DNA from: Closterium sp. NIES-65
Taxonomy: Eukaryota; Streptophyta; Zygnematophyceae; Desmidiales; Closteriaceae
Direction: 5' to 3'
Assembly: GCA_948144175.1 (NCBI GenBank)
Contig: CANXME010000532.1
Coordinates: 4,512,419-4,576,418 of the forward strand
Length of the DNA: 64,000 nt
The notes beneath the pieces are model-generated. The model saw nothing but the letters and a program-made list of their open reading frames with translations. It did no database searches and was not told where the DNA came from. How positions within the stretch are numbered: position 1 is the stretch's first letter; the number at the start of each line of letters is the position of its first letter. Shown here piece by piece: positions 38,761 to 49,440 of this stretch. The position numbers and the translations under genes were made by a program.

Positions 38761-39235
38761 GAAGGGTCTCGAACTCCACAAGGTTCTACACCAAGAGAAA
38801 TGTTACACTGCACATTGTAATGTAACTATTGTCAATATCTTGAAGTGTACCCTTTTCGCGGGCTTCGCGATCACTTGAATCTTGAAACCAAGACTCTGGT
38901 TCTTCATCGTAAACTCATCATTGAGTTCTTGATAGGTCTGCTGCACACAGATGCGACACGCCGAACGTTCCACACACAACAAAATAAAAAACCGCGCGCG
39001 AGACACACGACAAGATAGAAACCGCGCACGGGACACAAATGACCGCTTGACATGCGACTAGTGATGACTCGCTATTGACTCTACACACACATACATTCGA
39101 CATCACGACTCATCATTCACACACTATTATAAGCATGAAATATATTTTATCTCATGCCCTCATACCATTCCATGCACACACGCATGCACGCACACGGACA
39201 ACAAGCCGAGTGCAAACCGTAGGATTGCACCAACA
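38761..39235 (-). repeat. element F 3' LTR, copy 1 (left end truncated or unclear)
   Basis: On the minus strand it starts TGTTGGTGCAATCC at 39235, next to a GAGGGGGAGTT purine tract. Its other end abuts the D LTR at 38760 and lacks a CCAACA terminus, so it is probably truncated. Confidence 0.6.
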
Positions 39236-39239
39236 AACT

Positions 39240-40090
39240 CCCCCTCGGATTGTTGGCCTCAGGATCTGGTTCTCTCAGTTCAGAGCCATCCTAGCCAGCT
39301 TGCAACACTTCCAATGTTGCTGCTCTACCAGCATCTTGATCATCATCTCAGCTGGCTACCCCGTCGTCTTCACGCAGTGCAAATCAACTTCACCCGCGGC
39401 CACCATGCTCCTCGTCCAGTGCCACTTTACCCTCATGTGCTTGGTAAGGCCGTACAACACAGGGTTCTTGGCTAGTACAATGGTGCCTTGGCTGTCACAT
39501 TAGAATGGGGTAGGTCCTGGCTGCTCCTCCTCCAATTCAGCCAACAAACACCGCTGCTACATAATCTCCCGTATGGCACGGAAAAGTGCCATGTACCTAG
39601 ATTCCACCGAGCTCAATGCTTCTTGCTTTCCCAAGCAGCTGGGCCTTCACCAACACAGCAGATGAAGCCTCCCACCCTTATTATGTCCTTTGGTTCCGAT
39701 GCATAAGAGGCATCTGAGAATGTGGTGAGGAACAAACGCCCGGGCTCAACACCATCCACGCCCTTTTGGCGCCTTTGCGCCGCCACCGAGTATTGCAGCC
39801 CAACGGTCGGCGTTTGGCCAAGATACTTGGCCACCCTCATTACAGCTGCTACTTGCTCCTCATTAGGGCATTACACAACCCTAGCCAGCTGCCCACTACC
39901 AAAGGCAACGTCCGACCGAGTATTGACCGCCGCGTACATGAGGCTGCCCACCAACGAGTGAAATCGATGCCTCTTCTCTTTACCAATGCTCTCCTCCTCT
40001 GGTCCCTTCAAACACTTGAACCCAGAGGGAAAGGGTGTAGCCAGATGGCCTTCACTCTGCCCAAATTTGGCAGCCAGGGCCTCCAGGTAC
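39240..40090 (-). pseudogene. element F pol remnant (RT end and RNase H), copy 1
   Basis: Minus-strand pieces: HRFHSLVGSLMYAAVNTRSDVAFG (RT end), VAKYLGQTPTVGLQYS, LTTFSDASYASEPKD, GGFICCVGEGPAAWESKKH, then CDSQGTIVLAKNPVLYGL and KHMRVKWHWTR. This is copia RNase H related to D at moderate identity, with several stops. Upstream pol, gag and 5' LTR are missing: the element is cut where D integrase sequence begins. Confidence 0.75.
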
Positions 40091-40300
40091 TGCTGCTGTG
40101 GGAACCTTCCAAGGGTGTCTTGTTTGACAGCAGGGATGTGAAGTTTGTCGAGGGCATGATGTATGGGAGCTGGGAGAAACAGCCGGACGCCAGGGTGTCC
40201 CAGCAAATGGAGCAGATCACCATGCAGCTGGACCTGACTCCTAGTGTGTGTGAGGAGGGAAAAGAGGCAGCTGCAGAGGGTGGTGATGGAAAGAAGGTAC
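40091..40300 (+). pseudogene. D-family integrase C-terminal fragment, copy 1
   Basis: LLWEPSKGVLFDSRDVKFVEG...LDLTPSVCEEG as in D2, open for about 70 codons, then cut at AAGAAGGTAC by the D3 5' LTR. Confidence 0.8.
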
Positions 40301-41393
40301 TGTTGGGTGCAAATTCACATTGCACGACATCCTGCCGTCTGTTTGTACGAGTATGCGTGTGCGAATGCATTTGGATGTGAATGGTATGTTCGTGTGTTTG
40401 TTTGCTTTCGCAATTTTCGCTTGAAGCATTTGCAGGTACTCACACAATGTGCGCTTCGTCACAACATTGTACGTGCTATGAACAGTACAAGCAGAAATGA
40501 CAAGCTCGCAAAGGAACCCAAGATGAAACCTTTGCAGTTCAGTCGAATTGATTGCGCAGATTCAGTTCTATCCAACTTGTAATTGTACTGTTTTGTTTGG
40601 TTGACTATAGTGTAGCAGGGCAGGCACTATAGGGGTACAATTTAGGTGAAGTTTGGATGTTGTTTTTCTGTATCTGCATGCTACAGGGCCAGGGGAAACC
40701 AGCGGAACCAGCATTTGGCTGGTTGGGCAAAGACAAAACAGGTTCTGTTTTTAGGACCTGAACCTGGTTGTTGTTTTCCCAGGTTGGAAAAACAGAACCA
40801 GAGGTTGTTCACCAACCTACCACCTGCTATTTTGTCCAGCCAGGTTGGTTCTGTTGCTTGGAATTATTTGGGATCATCCCCGGTTGTTCCCAGGTTGATT
40901 CCCAAGGTCCTTGCTAGCTAGAGCTATTTATTCCTTCTCTGTTTGTACCTGAATATAGTGAAATTGATTCAAGCGAATTCCTTCCTCGCTGGAATTTTGT
41001 TTCTACGCGGTGCGACGGCGGAATGCTACCCGAGTCAACGCTAGTACGCTAGCACTCGAACGCTAGGCTAACGCTGTCCGAGCCATAACTTCGTAATGGC
41101 AGAACTTTTTGCGAGGCAACTTGGCTTATTTTAAAGCTCTTAGAGTGAGCTTCGATATAGGAAATTCTCAGCTTAATCCGATCCATGGTCTGCACGATAC
41201 GCTGCACGACGTTCAAGGTACTCTTGCTGTTTTGACTTAGTCCCTCTTGATCCTTCTCTCTACAAACTCGGACCCGAGGATAGGGGCTGGTCTTGTACCA
41301 GGCACCCAAGGACCCTTGGAGGTGACCCCGAGGAGAGGTTTTAAGTGTGATAAAGTCTTAATAGCTTGAGTTTATTAGGCCCTTACACCAACA
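40301..41393 (+). repeat. D3 5' LTR (1093 bp)
   Basis: TGTTGGG...CCAACA, followed by AGC and the PBS variant TGGTATTAGAGC (41397-41408, one substitution). Confidence 0.93.
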
Positions 41394-41439
41394 AGCTGGT
41401 ATTAGAGCTGCGTTATAGTGATCCTCGTTATAGGTAGCT

Positions 41440-42585
41440 ATGGCGGGCAACACCTCGGCGGTAGCTGGTGAATCTTCAGCCCAAGATCGTAGCGGCAGCC
41501 AAGATTCTGGTGTTTCTGCGCCAAGGGGAGCGCGAACAAGCCAGGGCTCGCTGATCAAGGAGGTGCTGAAAAACTTCACCGTCGAGAAGTTCAATGGTGA
41601 GGGCTATGATGATTGGGCCTGGAAAATGCAACTTTATTTCCGTCAGATCGGTTTGCTGAAACTAATGATTGGGGAGGAGCCTAGACCGAGTGACCCCGCC
41701 CTTCAGGAAGATTGGGACGAGCGTTTCTCGGCTGGCTACTATTTGATGTCGCAGAGTTTGGAGCTGAACCAGCGTCACCACGTCATGCACCTGCTGCCGG
41801 AGGTTGAGTGCGGTTCGAAGGCGTGGACCATGTTGAAGGAGCAACATTGATGCTGGAGAGGGAGATGTCCGCGTTGCGCCTGAGCGAGGGAGAGCCGGTG
41901 CAACCTGTCCAGGACAAATTGCGCGACCTCTACGCGAAGTTGGCGACCGCGGGAATCACCTACCCGGAGCAGACCAAGTGCCTGAAGATGCTCTCGCTGC
42001 TGCCGGAATCGTGGCTTCAATTCACGAGCGGATTGAGCCTGCCGCAGAACCAGAGCTCGTGGACACTGGAGTCGGTGCGGACAAAGATTCTAGAGGAGGA
42101 CTTCCGTCGCCGTCAACTGAGGGGTGGAGACGACGGCAGCAGCGGCTACGGGATGCAAGGGAGCCGACGTGGCAAAGGACGTGGCTTCGGTGGTGCTGGA
42201 CGCGGTTTAAAGAAAGACGACGACTCCAACGACCAACAAGGAGGTACCGGTTGGGGTCGCGGTGCGAAATCTGGACGTGGGGGCAAGTTGGGTGCTGGTG
42301 GCAAAATGAAAGGGAGTTGCTGGTATTGTGAGAAGGAAGGGCACCCCTGGTTTTTGTGCTATAAGAATCCCGATGGATGGACCCCCCAGAATCGTCACCA
42401 GGATGGCGGCGCGCGGAGGAACCAGAAAAGCGGCGCCAACATGGTCGCTGATTCGTCCGACAACAACCCGAAGGGCAACGGTGGTGCGGAAAAGAAGAAG
42501 GAGCGTACCGCGGGCCAATTCTTCCATATGGGAGACAAGGGGGAGCAAGGAGACGCACCTGCTAAGGCTGGAGCAGAGCTGCACC
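41440..42585 (+). pseudogene. D3 gag
   Basis: MAGNTSAVAGESS start, capsid region as in D2. At 41842 a 25-base deletion relative to D2 (after KE) shifts the frame. The rest (LMLEREMSALRLSEGE, knuckle CWYCEKEGHPWFLC) is open in the new frame to the D2 insertion at 42585. Confidence 0.9.
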
Positions 42586-43678
42586 TGTTGGTGTAAGGGC
42601 CTAATAAACTCAAGCTATTAAGACTTTATCACACTTAAAACCTCTCCTCGGGGTCACCTCCAAGGGTCCTTGGGTGCCTGGTACAAGACCAGCCCCTATC
42701 CTCGGGTCCGAGTTTGTAGAGAGAGGGATCAAGAGGGACTTAGTCAAAACAGCAAGAGTACCTTGAACGTCGCGCAGCGTATCGTGCAGACCGTCGATCG
42801 GATTAAGCTGAGAATTTCCTATATCGAAGCTCACTCTAAGAGCTTTAAAATAAGCCAAGTTGCCTCGCGAAAAGTTCTGCCATTACGAAGTTATGGCTCG
42901 GACAGCGTTAGCCTAGCGTTGGAGTGCTAGCGTACTAGCGTTGACTCGGGTAGCGTTCCGCCATCGCACCGCGTAGAAAAGAAATTCCCGCAAGGAAAGA
43001 ATTCGCTTGAATCAATTTCACTATATTCAGGTACAAACAGAGAAGGAATAAATAGCTCTAGCTAGCAAGGACCTTGGGAATCAACCTGGGAACAACCAGG
43101 GATGATCCCAAATAATTCCAAGCAACAGAACCAACCTGGCTGAACAAAATAGCAGGTGATAGGTTGGTGAACAACCTCTGGTTCTGTTTTTCCAACCTGG
43201 GAAAACAACAACCAGGTTCAGGTCCTAAAAACAGAACCTGTTTTGTCTTTGCCCAACCAGCCAAATGCTGGTTCCGCTGGTTTCCCCTGGCCCTGTAGCA
43301 TGCAGATACAGACAAACAACATCCAACCTTCACCTAAATTGTACCCCTATAGTGCCTGCCCTGCTACACTATAGTCAACCAAACAAAACAGTACAATTTC
43401 GAGTTGGATAGAACTGAATCTGCGCAATCAAGTAAGCCGAACCGCAAAGCTTCCATCTTGGGTTCCTTTGCGAGCTCGTCCTTTCTGCTTGTACTGTTCA
43501 TAGCGCGTACAATGTTATGCCGAAGCGCACATTTTGCGAGTACCTGCAAATGCTTCAAGCGAAAATTGCGAAAGCAAACAAACACACAAACATACCATTC
43601 ACACGCAAATGCATTTGCACACGCATACTCGTACAAACAGACGGCAGGATGTCGTGCAATGTGAATTTGCACCCAACA
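42586..43678 (-). repeat. D2 3' LTR (1093 bp)
   Basis: Plus-strand TGTTGGTGTAAGGG...GCACCCAACA. Contains the pair GGTTCTGTTTTT and AAAAACAGAACC near 43185-43245. Confidence 0.95.
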
Positions 43679-43689
43679 CACTCCCCCTC
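43679..43689 (-). promoter_or_regulatory. D2 polypurine tract
   Basis: Minus-strand GAGGGGGAGTG directly before the 3' LTR. Confidence 0.85.
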
Positions 43690-43720
43690 AGCCTGCCGGC
43701 TGCATCCCCATCATTCCATA

Positions 43721-46700
43721 CTAGTTCATGCTCATTCCACTCATGCGCACACAACGCCAATGAGACTCATCCGCAAGCCTCTTGGTGAGGAAGTCCGCTG
43801 GCTGCTGGTGAGTCTTGATGTAGATCGGATTCACCGTCCCCCTCTTCACCTCCTTACGCAGCCAGTGCCACTTGATACGCATGTGCTTGTTCAGCCCATG
43901 AAGCACAGCGTTCCTGGCCATCCCAAGAGCCCCCTTGCTATCACAAAACAGCGGCGTAGCAACCTTCTGCTCCTGGCCAATCTCCTCTAACAACCTCCTC
44001 AGCCAAATCACCTCCTTCACCCCATGGAACATCGCCATGTACTCTGACTCCACGGAAGAGAGTGCTGTCTCCGTCTGCTTCTTTGACCTCCAACTAACCG
44101 GTCCTCCCCCAACTACGCAGATGTATCCTCCCACAGATGAGGAATCCTCCTTCTCAGAGGCCCACGTAGCATCAGTAAAGCAAGTGAGAAAAAGCTTGCC
44201 TTCTCCAAGCCTCTCCCCCTTCTCTTTCAGCACCTCAACCCCTTTCTGCTTCACCTGTGCAGATGCAGAGTATTGAACTCCAATGCTTGGGTGAGAGTTC
44301 AGATACTTCACCACACGCTCAGCTGCATCCACCTGCTCCTCTGATGGATTCTGCACTACCCTAGCCAGCTGCCCAACCGAGAAAGAGATGTCGGGTCTCG
44401 TGTGAACTGCTGCATACAAGAGGCTGCCCACCAAGGACTGAAATTGCTGCTGCTCCTCGGCTTCAACTCCTTCATCCTCTGCAGCTTTCACAAGCTTGAA
44501 TTCTGCTGGCAGGGGAGTTGCAACCTTGCGCTCATTCTCAATTCCATACTTCTCCCCAAGCTCCTTGATGAACTTCTCCTGGTGCAGCTTCAACCACCTG
44601 TGATCCAGATCCCTCTCCACGTGCATCCCGAGGTAGTACTTTACCTCCCCAAGGTTCTTGCACTTGAAGTTCTCCATCAGCTGCTGCTGCACCTTCTGGA
44701 CCTCCTTCATGCTGCTGCTAAAGAGAAGAATGTCGTCCACATAGACCAGAAACAGCACCAGCTTCTCCCCCTCCCCCTTGAGAAAGAGGCTCTCATCACA
44801 GCTGCTGGTCCTGAATCCCATCTCCTCTAAAACAGCTGCCAACTTCTGGTACCAGCAGCGTGGCGCCTGCTTCAAGCCATAGATGGACTTTTTCAGCTTG
44901 CACACCCTGCCCGTACCATCCTCATACCCAGGTGGCTGCGTCATGAACACCTCCTCCTCTAAAATCCCGTTGAGAAATGCCGTTGATATGTCCATCTGGA
45001 TAATGAACTTCCCACTAACGGCTGCATCTGCCAACAAGACACGAAGGGTAGGGGGTTTGGCAGTGGGAGCAAAGATCTCATTGAAGTCCCGCTTCTCCTT
45101 CTGCATAAACCCCTTAGCCACCAACCTACTCTTGTAGATGGTGACCTGCCCCTTGTCGTCAGTCTTGATCCTTAGCACCCACTTGCATTGTACCGCTTTC
45201 TTTCCCTCAGGCAGCACCACTAGTTCCCAAGTCCCATTCTCCAGCAGGCTCTGGTATTCAGCATCCCTGGAAGCTAGCCATTTGTCCCTATCTGGTCCAG
45301 CTAATGCCTCCTCCATGCTAGCTGGTTCCTCTGGTGCAGGGGCAAGAAAACAGTACGCAGGTTGATCCTCCTCATCCGGGTCATAGCCATGCGGTAGAAT
45401 CAGCAATGCCTCCTCGGTCCCAAGCTGCTGCTCCGCTACATCAGCTCCTGCAGTCAGCTTCTTAGTAGCCATACGGGTACGTCCTGGCCTGGAGACGGGT
45501 GTCTCCCATCCCTTCATAATAACACCCTTCGGCTTCTTAGTTTTCCCCTGCTGCTGCTCTCCTCCCTCGGATCCAGCAGCTCCACTAGTGCTACCGCTAA
45601 TCTCCACACCATCACCTCCACCAGCAGGTGCCTCCTGCACCTTCTCTTTATCACCACCCTCTGCAGCTGCCTCCTCTCCCTCCTCCCACACACTAGGAGT
45701 CAGGTCCAGCTGCATGGTAATCTGCTCCATCTGCTGGGACACCCTGGCCTCCGGCTGTTTCTCCCAGCTCCCATACATCATGCCCTCAACAAACTTCACA
45801 TCCCTGCTGTCAAATAACACATCCTTGGAGGGTTCCCACAGCAGCCATCCCTTGCTCTCAGCAGCCAGCCCCAAATGCACACACCAGATTGCACTCGCCC
45901 CCAACTTACTGCGGTAGGTCTTGGGGACGTGGGCGACTGCCATGCAACCGAACACCCTCAGCATGTCCACCGGCGGCTTCCTCCCAAGCCACCTCTCCAA
46001 CGGCACCCACGAGTCATCCCCAACCTTTGTGAGTACCCTGTTCCTAGCGACGGTAGCGTGCCGAACAGCATGGGGCCACATGGAGTTGCCCAGCCCAGAT
46101 TCTATGAGCAGCGCCCTAGCTGTCTCCAGAATTGTCCGGTTCGCCCGTTCTGCTACACCGTTAGACTGTGGGGTGTAAGCCGTGGTCAGCTCCCTCTGGA
46201 TGCCCTGCTTCTTGAGCCAGGCCGTCATCTCAGCTCCAAGGAACTCACCACCCCGATCTGTCCTAATCCGCTTCACCACACACTCCGCTTGCTTCTCCAC
46301 GAATGGCAGCCAATCTTCCCGTATCGTAGAGGCGGCATGGTCCTTCTGCTTCAGCGGATATGCCCACATAAGCCTGCTCCAATCATCCACAATGGTCAGG
46401 AAGTACCGCTCCCCCTTGTGTCCCTGAACCGGCAGCGGCCCCACCAAGTCCATGTGGACCAGCTCCAACGGCTTCTTGCTCCTGCCAGCCACACTATGGA
46501 AGGGGAAACGGGTAAACTTTGAGAGCAAACAGATTTCACAGTTATCATCGGGTGGTTGTCCGTTCAGCTTCAAGCCCTTAACGGCTCCATCCTTCTCCAG
46601 CTGCTTCAGCAAAGGCATTGCCACATGCCCCAAGCGTCGGTGTGCCGTTGCCCAATCCGTCTCCCCAGATCTGGCCGACACTTTCACACCAACCCCTCCA

Positions 46701-48301
46701 ACGGCGTTGCACTCCCCCTGGGATGCAGACCCCTCTCTAGCCTGCCCCCCACCGTGCCACGCCAGCGCCGGCAGCTGCCACATAGATCTGTACACGTCCT
46801 TGCTCTCGTGCAGATCCCAAAGCACCCGATTGCCCAGCTTCCCCTTATAAGTGCGAGCCCCATCCGTGTTGGTGTTCACCCCAGCCTTGCCAAGCTTACG
46901 GAGGGAGATGAGGTTGGCCTTCAGGTCGGGGACGAGGAGAACGTCGTGCAGCACCACCGGCTTGCCATCCGCTCCCTTAAATGCAGCTCGTCCCGCACCA
47001 GCCACCTTCAACATGTGTCCAGAGGCAGAGCACACCTCATTAATCGGTGCAGCGCGTACGTCGTCCAGCAGGTCCTTGCGCGGCGTCATTGTCCAAGCAG
47101 CGCCTGTGTCCAACACCCAATAGTCCAGGGGGTGCAGCTCTGCTCCAGCCTTAGCAGATGCGTCTCCTTGCTCCCCCTTGTCTCCCATATGGAAGAATTG
47201 GCCCGCGGTGCGCTCCTTCTTCTTCTCCGCACCGCCGTTGCCCTTCGGGTTGTTGTCGGACGAATCAGCGACCATGTTGGCGCCGTTTTTCTGGTTCCTC
47301 CGCGCGCCGCCATCCTGGTGACGATTCTGGGGGGTCCATCCATCGGGTTTCTTATAGCACAAAAACCAGGGGTGCCCTTCCTTCTCACAATACCAGCAAC
47401 TCCCTTTCATTTTGCCACCAGCACCCGACTTGCCCCCACGTCCAGATTTCGCACCGCGACCCCAACCGGTACCTCCTTGTTGGTCGTTGGAGTCGTCGTC
47501 TTTCTTTGCACCGCGTCCAGCACCACCGAAGCCACGTCCTTTGCCACGTCGGCTCCCTTGCATCCCGTAGCCGCTGCTGCCGTCGTCTCCACCCCTCAGT
47601 TGGCGGCGACGGAAGTCCTCCTCCAGAATCTTCGTCCGCACCCACTCGAGCGTCCACAAGCTCTGGTTCTGCGGCAGGCTCAATCCGCTCGTAAATTGAA
47701 GCCACGATTCCGGCAGCAGCGAGAGCATCTTCAAGCACTTTGTTTGCTCCGGGTAGGTGATTCCTGCGGTCGCCAACTTCGCGTAGAGGTCGCGCAATTT
47801 GTCCAGGACAGGTTGCACCGGCTCTCCCTCGCTCAGGCGCAACGCGGACAGCTCCCTCTCCAGCATCAATGTTGCAACAACGGAGGTCGGGGCGTGCAGC
47901 TCCTTCAACACCGTCCACGCCTTCGGACCGCACTCAACCTCCGGCAGCAGGTGCATGACGTGGTGACGCTGGTTCAGCTCCAAACTCTGCGACATAAAGT
48001 AGTAGCCAGCCGAGGCGCGCTCGTCCCAATCTTCCTGAAGGGCGGGGTCACTCGGTCTAGGCTCCTCCCCAATCATTAGTTTCAGCAATCCGATTTGACG
48101 GAAATAAAGTTGCATTTTCCAGGCCCAATCATCATAGCCCTCACCATTGAACTTCTCGACGGTGAAGTTTTTCAGCACCTCCTTGATCAGCGAGCCCTGG
48201 CTTGTTCGCGCTCCCCTTGGCGCAGAAACACCAGAATCATGGCTGCCGCTACGATCTTGGGCTGAAGACTCACCAGCTACCGCCGAGGTGTTGCCCGCCA
48301 T
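43721..48301 (-). CDS. D2 gag-pol polyprotein (copia order: Gag-PR-IN-RT-RH)
   Basis: 1526 codons without a stop. Gag UBN2-like region at residues 45-230 (FTVEKFNGEGYDDWAWKM), a Gly/Arg-rich stretch, knuckle CX2CX4HX4C at 302-315 and protease DTGA at about 398. Integrase: HRRLGH, CEIC, VHMDLVGP, RTDRGGEF, QSNGVAER. RT: QMDISTAFLNG, YGLKQAPRCWYQKL, catalytic FLVYVDDILLF. RNase H: TDATWASEK, SVESEYMAM, FCDSKGALGM, ending CVRMSGMSMN. All expected catalytic residues are visible. The first ATG after the PBS (48301-48299) is shared by D1, D3 and D5. The reaction is self-copying by reverse transcription in virus-like particles and integration by the DDE integrase (family knowledge). Antisense to D3. 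Confidence 0.96.
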   Translation of the reverse strand: MAGNTSAVAGESSAQDRSGSHDSGVSAPRGARTSQGSLIKEVLKNFTVEKFNGEGYDDWAWKMQLYFRQIGLLKLMIGEEPRPSDPALQEDWDERASAGYYFMSQSLELNQRHHVMHLLPEVECGPKAWTVLKELHAPTSVVATLMLERELSALRLSEGEPVQPVLDKLRDLYAKLATAGITYPEQTKCLKMLSLLPESWLQFTSGLSLPQNQSLWTLEWVRTKILEEDFRRRQLRGGDDGSSGYGMQGSRRGKGRGFGGAGRGAKKDDDSNDQQGGTGWGRGAKSGRGGKSGAGGKMKGSCWYCEKEGHPWFLCYKKPDGWTPQNRHQDGGARRNQKNGANMVADSSDNNPKGNGGAEKKKERTAGQFFHMGDKGEQGDASAKAGAELHPLDYWVLDTGAAWTMTPRKDLLDDVRAAPINEVCSASGHMLKVAGAGRAAFKGADGKPVVLHDVLLVPDLKANLISLRKLGKAGVNTNTDGARTYKGKLGNRVLWDLHESKDVYRSMWQLPALAWHGGGQAREGSASQGECNAVGGVGVKVSARSGETDWATAHRRLGHVAMPLLKQLEKDGAVKGLKLNGQPPDDNCEICLLSKFTRFPFHSVAGRSKKPLELVHMDLVGPLPVQGHKGERYFLTIVDDWSRLMWAYPLKQKDHAASTIREDWLPFVEKQAECVVKRIRTDRGGEFLGAEMTAWLKKQGIQRELTTAYTPQSNGVAERANRTILETARALLIESGLGNSMWPHAVRHATVARNRVLTKVGDDSWVPLERWLGRKPPVDMLRVFGCMAVAHVPKTYRSKLGASAIWCVHLGLAAESKGWLLWEPSKDVLFDSRDVKFVEGMMYGSWEKQPEARVSQQMEQITMQLDLTPSVWEEGEEAAAEGGDKEKVQEAPAGGGDGVEISGSTSGAAGSEGGEQQQGKTKKPKGVIMKGWETPVSRPGRTRMATKKLTAGADVAEQQLGTEEALLILPHGYDPDEEDQPAYCFLAPAPEEPASMEEALAGPDRDKWLASRDAEYQSLLENGTWELVVLPEGKKAVQCKWVLRIKTDDKGQVTIYKSRLVAKGFMQKEKRDFNEIFAPTAKPPTLRVLLADAAVSGKFIIQMDISTAFLNGILEEEVFMTQPPGYEDGTGRVCKLKKSIYGLKQAPRCWYQKLAAVLEEMGFRTSSCDESLFLKGEGEKLVLFLVYVDDILLFSSSMKEVQKVQQQLMENFKCKNLGEVKYYLGMHVERDLDHRWLKLHQEKFIKELGEKYGIENERKVATPLPAEFKLVKAAEDEGVEAEEQQQFQSLVGSLLYAAVHTRPDISFSVGQLARVVQNPSEEQVDAAERVVKYLNSHPSIGVQYSASAQVKQKGVEVLKEKGERLGEGKLFLTCFTDATWASEKEDSSSVGGYICVVGGGPVSWRSKKQTETALSSVESEYMAMFHGVKEVIWLRRLLEEIGQEQKVATPLFCDSKGALGMARNAVLHGLNKHMRIKWHWLRKEVKRGTVNPIYIKTHQQPADFLTKRLADESHWRCVRMSGMSMN

Positions 48302-48332
48302 AGCTACCTATATCGAGGATCACTATAACGCA

Positions 48333-48344
48333 GCTCTGATACCA
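48333..48344 (-). promoter_or_regulatory. D2 primer-binding site
   Basis: Minus-strand TGGTATCAGAGC, three bases (AGC) from the 5' LTR; perfect initiator-Met tRNA complement. Confidence 0.93.
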
Positions 48345-48347
48345 GCT

Positions 48348-49440
48348 TGTTGGTGTAAGGGCCTAATAAACTCAAGCTATTAAGACTTTATCACACTTAA
48401 AACCTCTCCTCGGGGTCACCTCCAAGGGTCCTTGGGTGCCTGGTACAAGACCAGCCCCTATCCTCGGGTCCGAGTTTGTAGAGAGAGGGATCAAGAGGGA
48501 CTTAGTCAAAACAGCAAGAGTACCTTGAACGTCGCGCAGCGTATCGTGCAGACCGTCGATCGGATTAAGCTGAGAATTTCCTATATCGAAGCTCACTCTA
48601 AGAGCTTTAAAATAAGCCAAGTTGCCTCGCGAAAAGTTCTGCCATTACGAAGTTATGGCTCGGACAGCGTTAGCCTAGCGTTGGAGTGCTAGCGTACTAG
48701 CGTTGACTCGGGTAGCGTTCCGCCATCGCACCGCGTAGAAAAGAAATTCCCGCAAGGAAAGAATTCGCTTGAATCAATTTCACTATATTCAGGTACAAAC
48801 AGAGAAGGAATAAATAGCTCTAGCTAGCAAGGACCTTGGGAATCAACCTGGGAACAACCAGGGATGATCCCAAATAATTCCAAGCAACAGAACCAACCTG
48901 GCTGAACAAAATAGCAGGTGATAGGTTGGTGAACAACCTCTGGTTCTGTTTTTCCAACCTGGGAAAACAACAACCAGGTTCAGGTCCTAAAAACAGAACC
49001 TGTTTTGTCTTTGCCCAACCAGCCAAATGCTGGTTCCGCTGGTTTCCCCTGGCCCTGTAGCATGCAGATACAGACAAACAACATCCAACCTTCACCTAAA
49101 TTGTACCCCTATAGTGCCTGCCCTGCTACACTATAGTCAACCAAACAAAACAGTACAATTTCGAGTTGGATAGAACTGAATCTGCGCAATCAAGTAAGCC
49201 GAACCGCAAAGCTTCCATCTTGGGTTCCTTTGCGAGCTCGTCCTTTCTGCTTGTACTGTTCATAGCGCGTACAATGTTATGCCGAAGCGCACATTTTGCG
49301 AGTACCTGCAAATGCTTCAAGCGAAAATTGCGAAAGCAAACAAACACACAAACATACCATTCACACGCAAATGCATTTGCACACGCATACTCGTACAAAC
49401 AGACGGCAGGATGTCGTGCAATGTGAATTTGCACCCAACA
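48348..49440 (-). repeat. D2 5' LTR (1093 bp)
   Basis: Same sequence as 42586-43678 wherever I compared, including the shared odd bases GAAAAGAAATTCCCGCAAGG. Confidence 0.95.

Larger units (their letters stand above)
42586..49440 (-). mobile_element. full-length D-family element D2, apparently intact
   Basis: 6855 bp. LTRs of 1093 bp with no difference that I could see, PBS, one 1526-codon ORF, purine tract, and a perfect GCACC duplication (42581-42585 and 49441-49445). Removal with one GCACC restores the D3 frame. Identical LTRs and an open ORF imply a very recent insertion. Confidence 0.95.

Noticed and set aside
46556-48079. 507-codon plus-strand ORF antisense to D2 gag
   Set aside because: Shadow of the gag frame: it recurs with broken lengths in D1, D3 and D5 and shows no domain.
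48432-49426. Two 86-codon ORFs repeated in every D LTR (MGAWYKTS and MDRTESAQ types)
   Set aside because: Conserved only because the LTR copies are young; they lie antisense in non-coding LTR and are disrupted in some copies.
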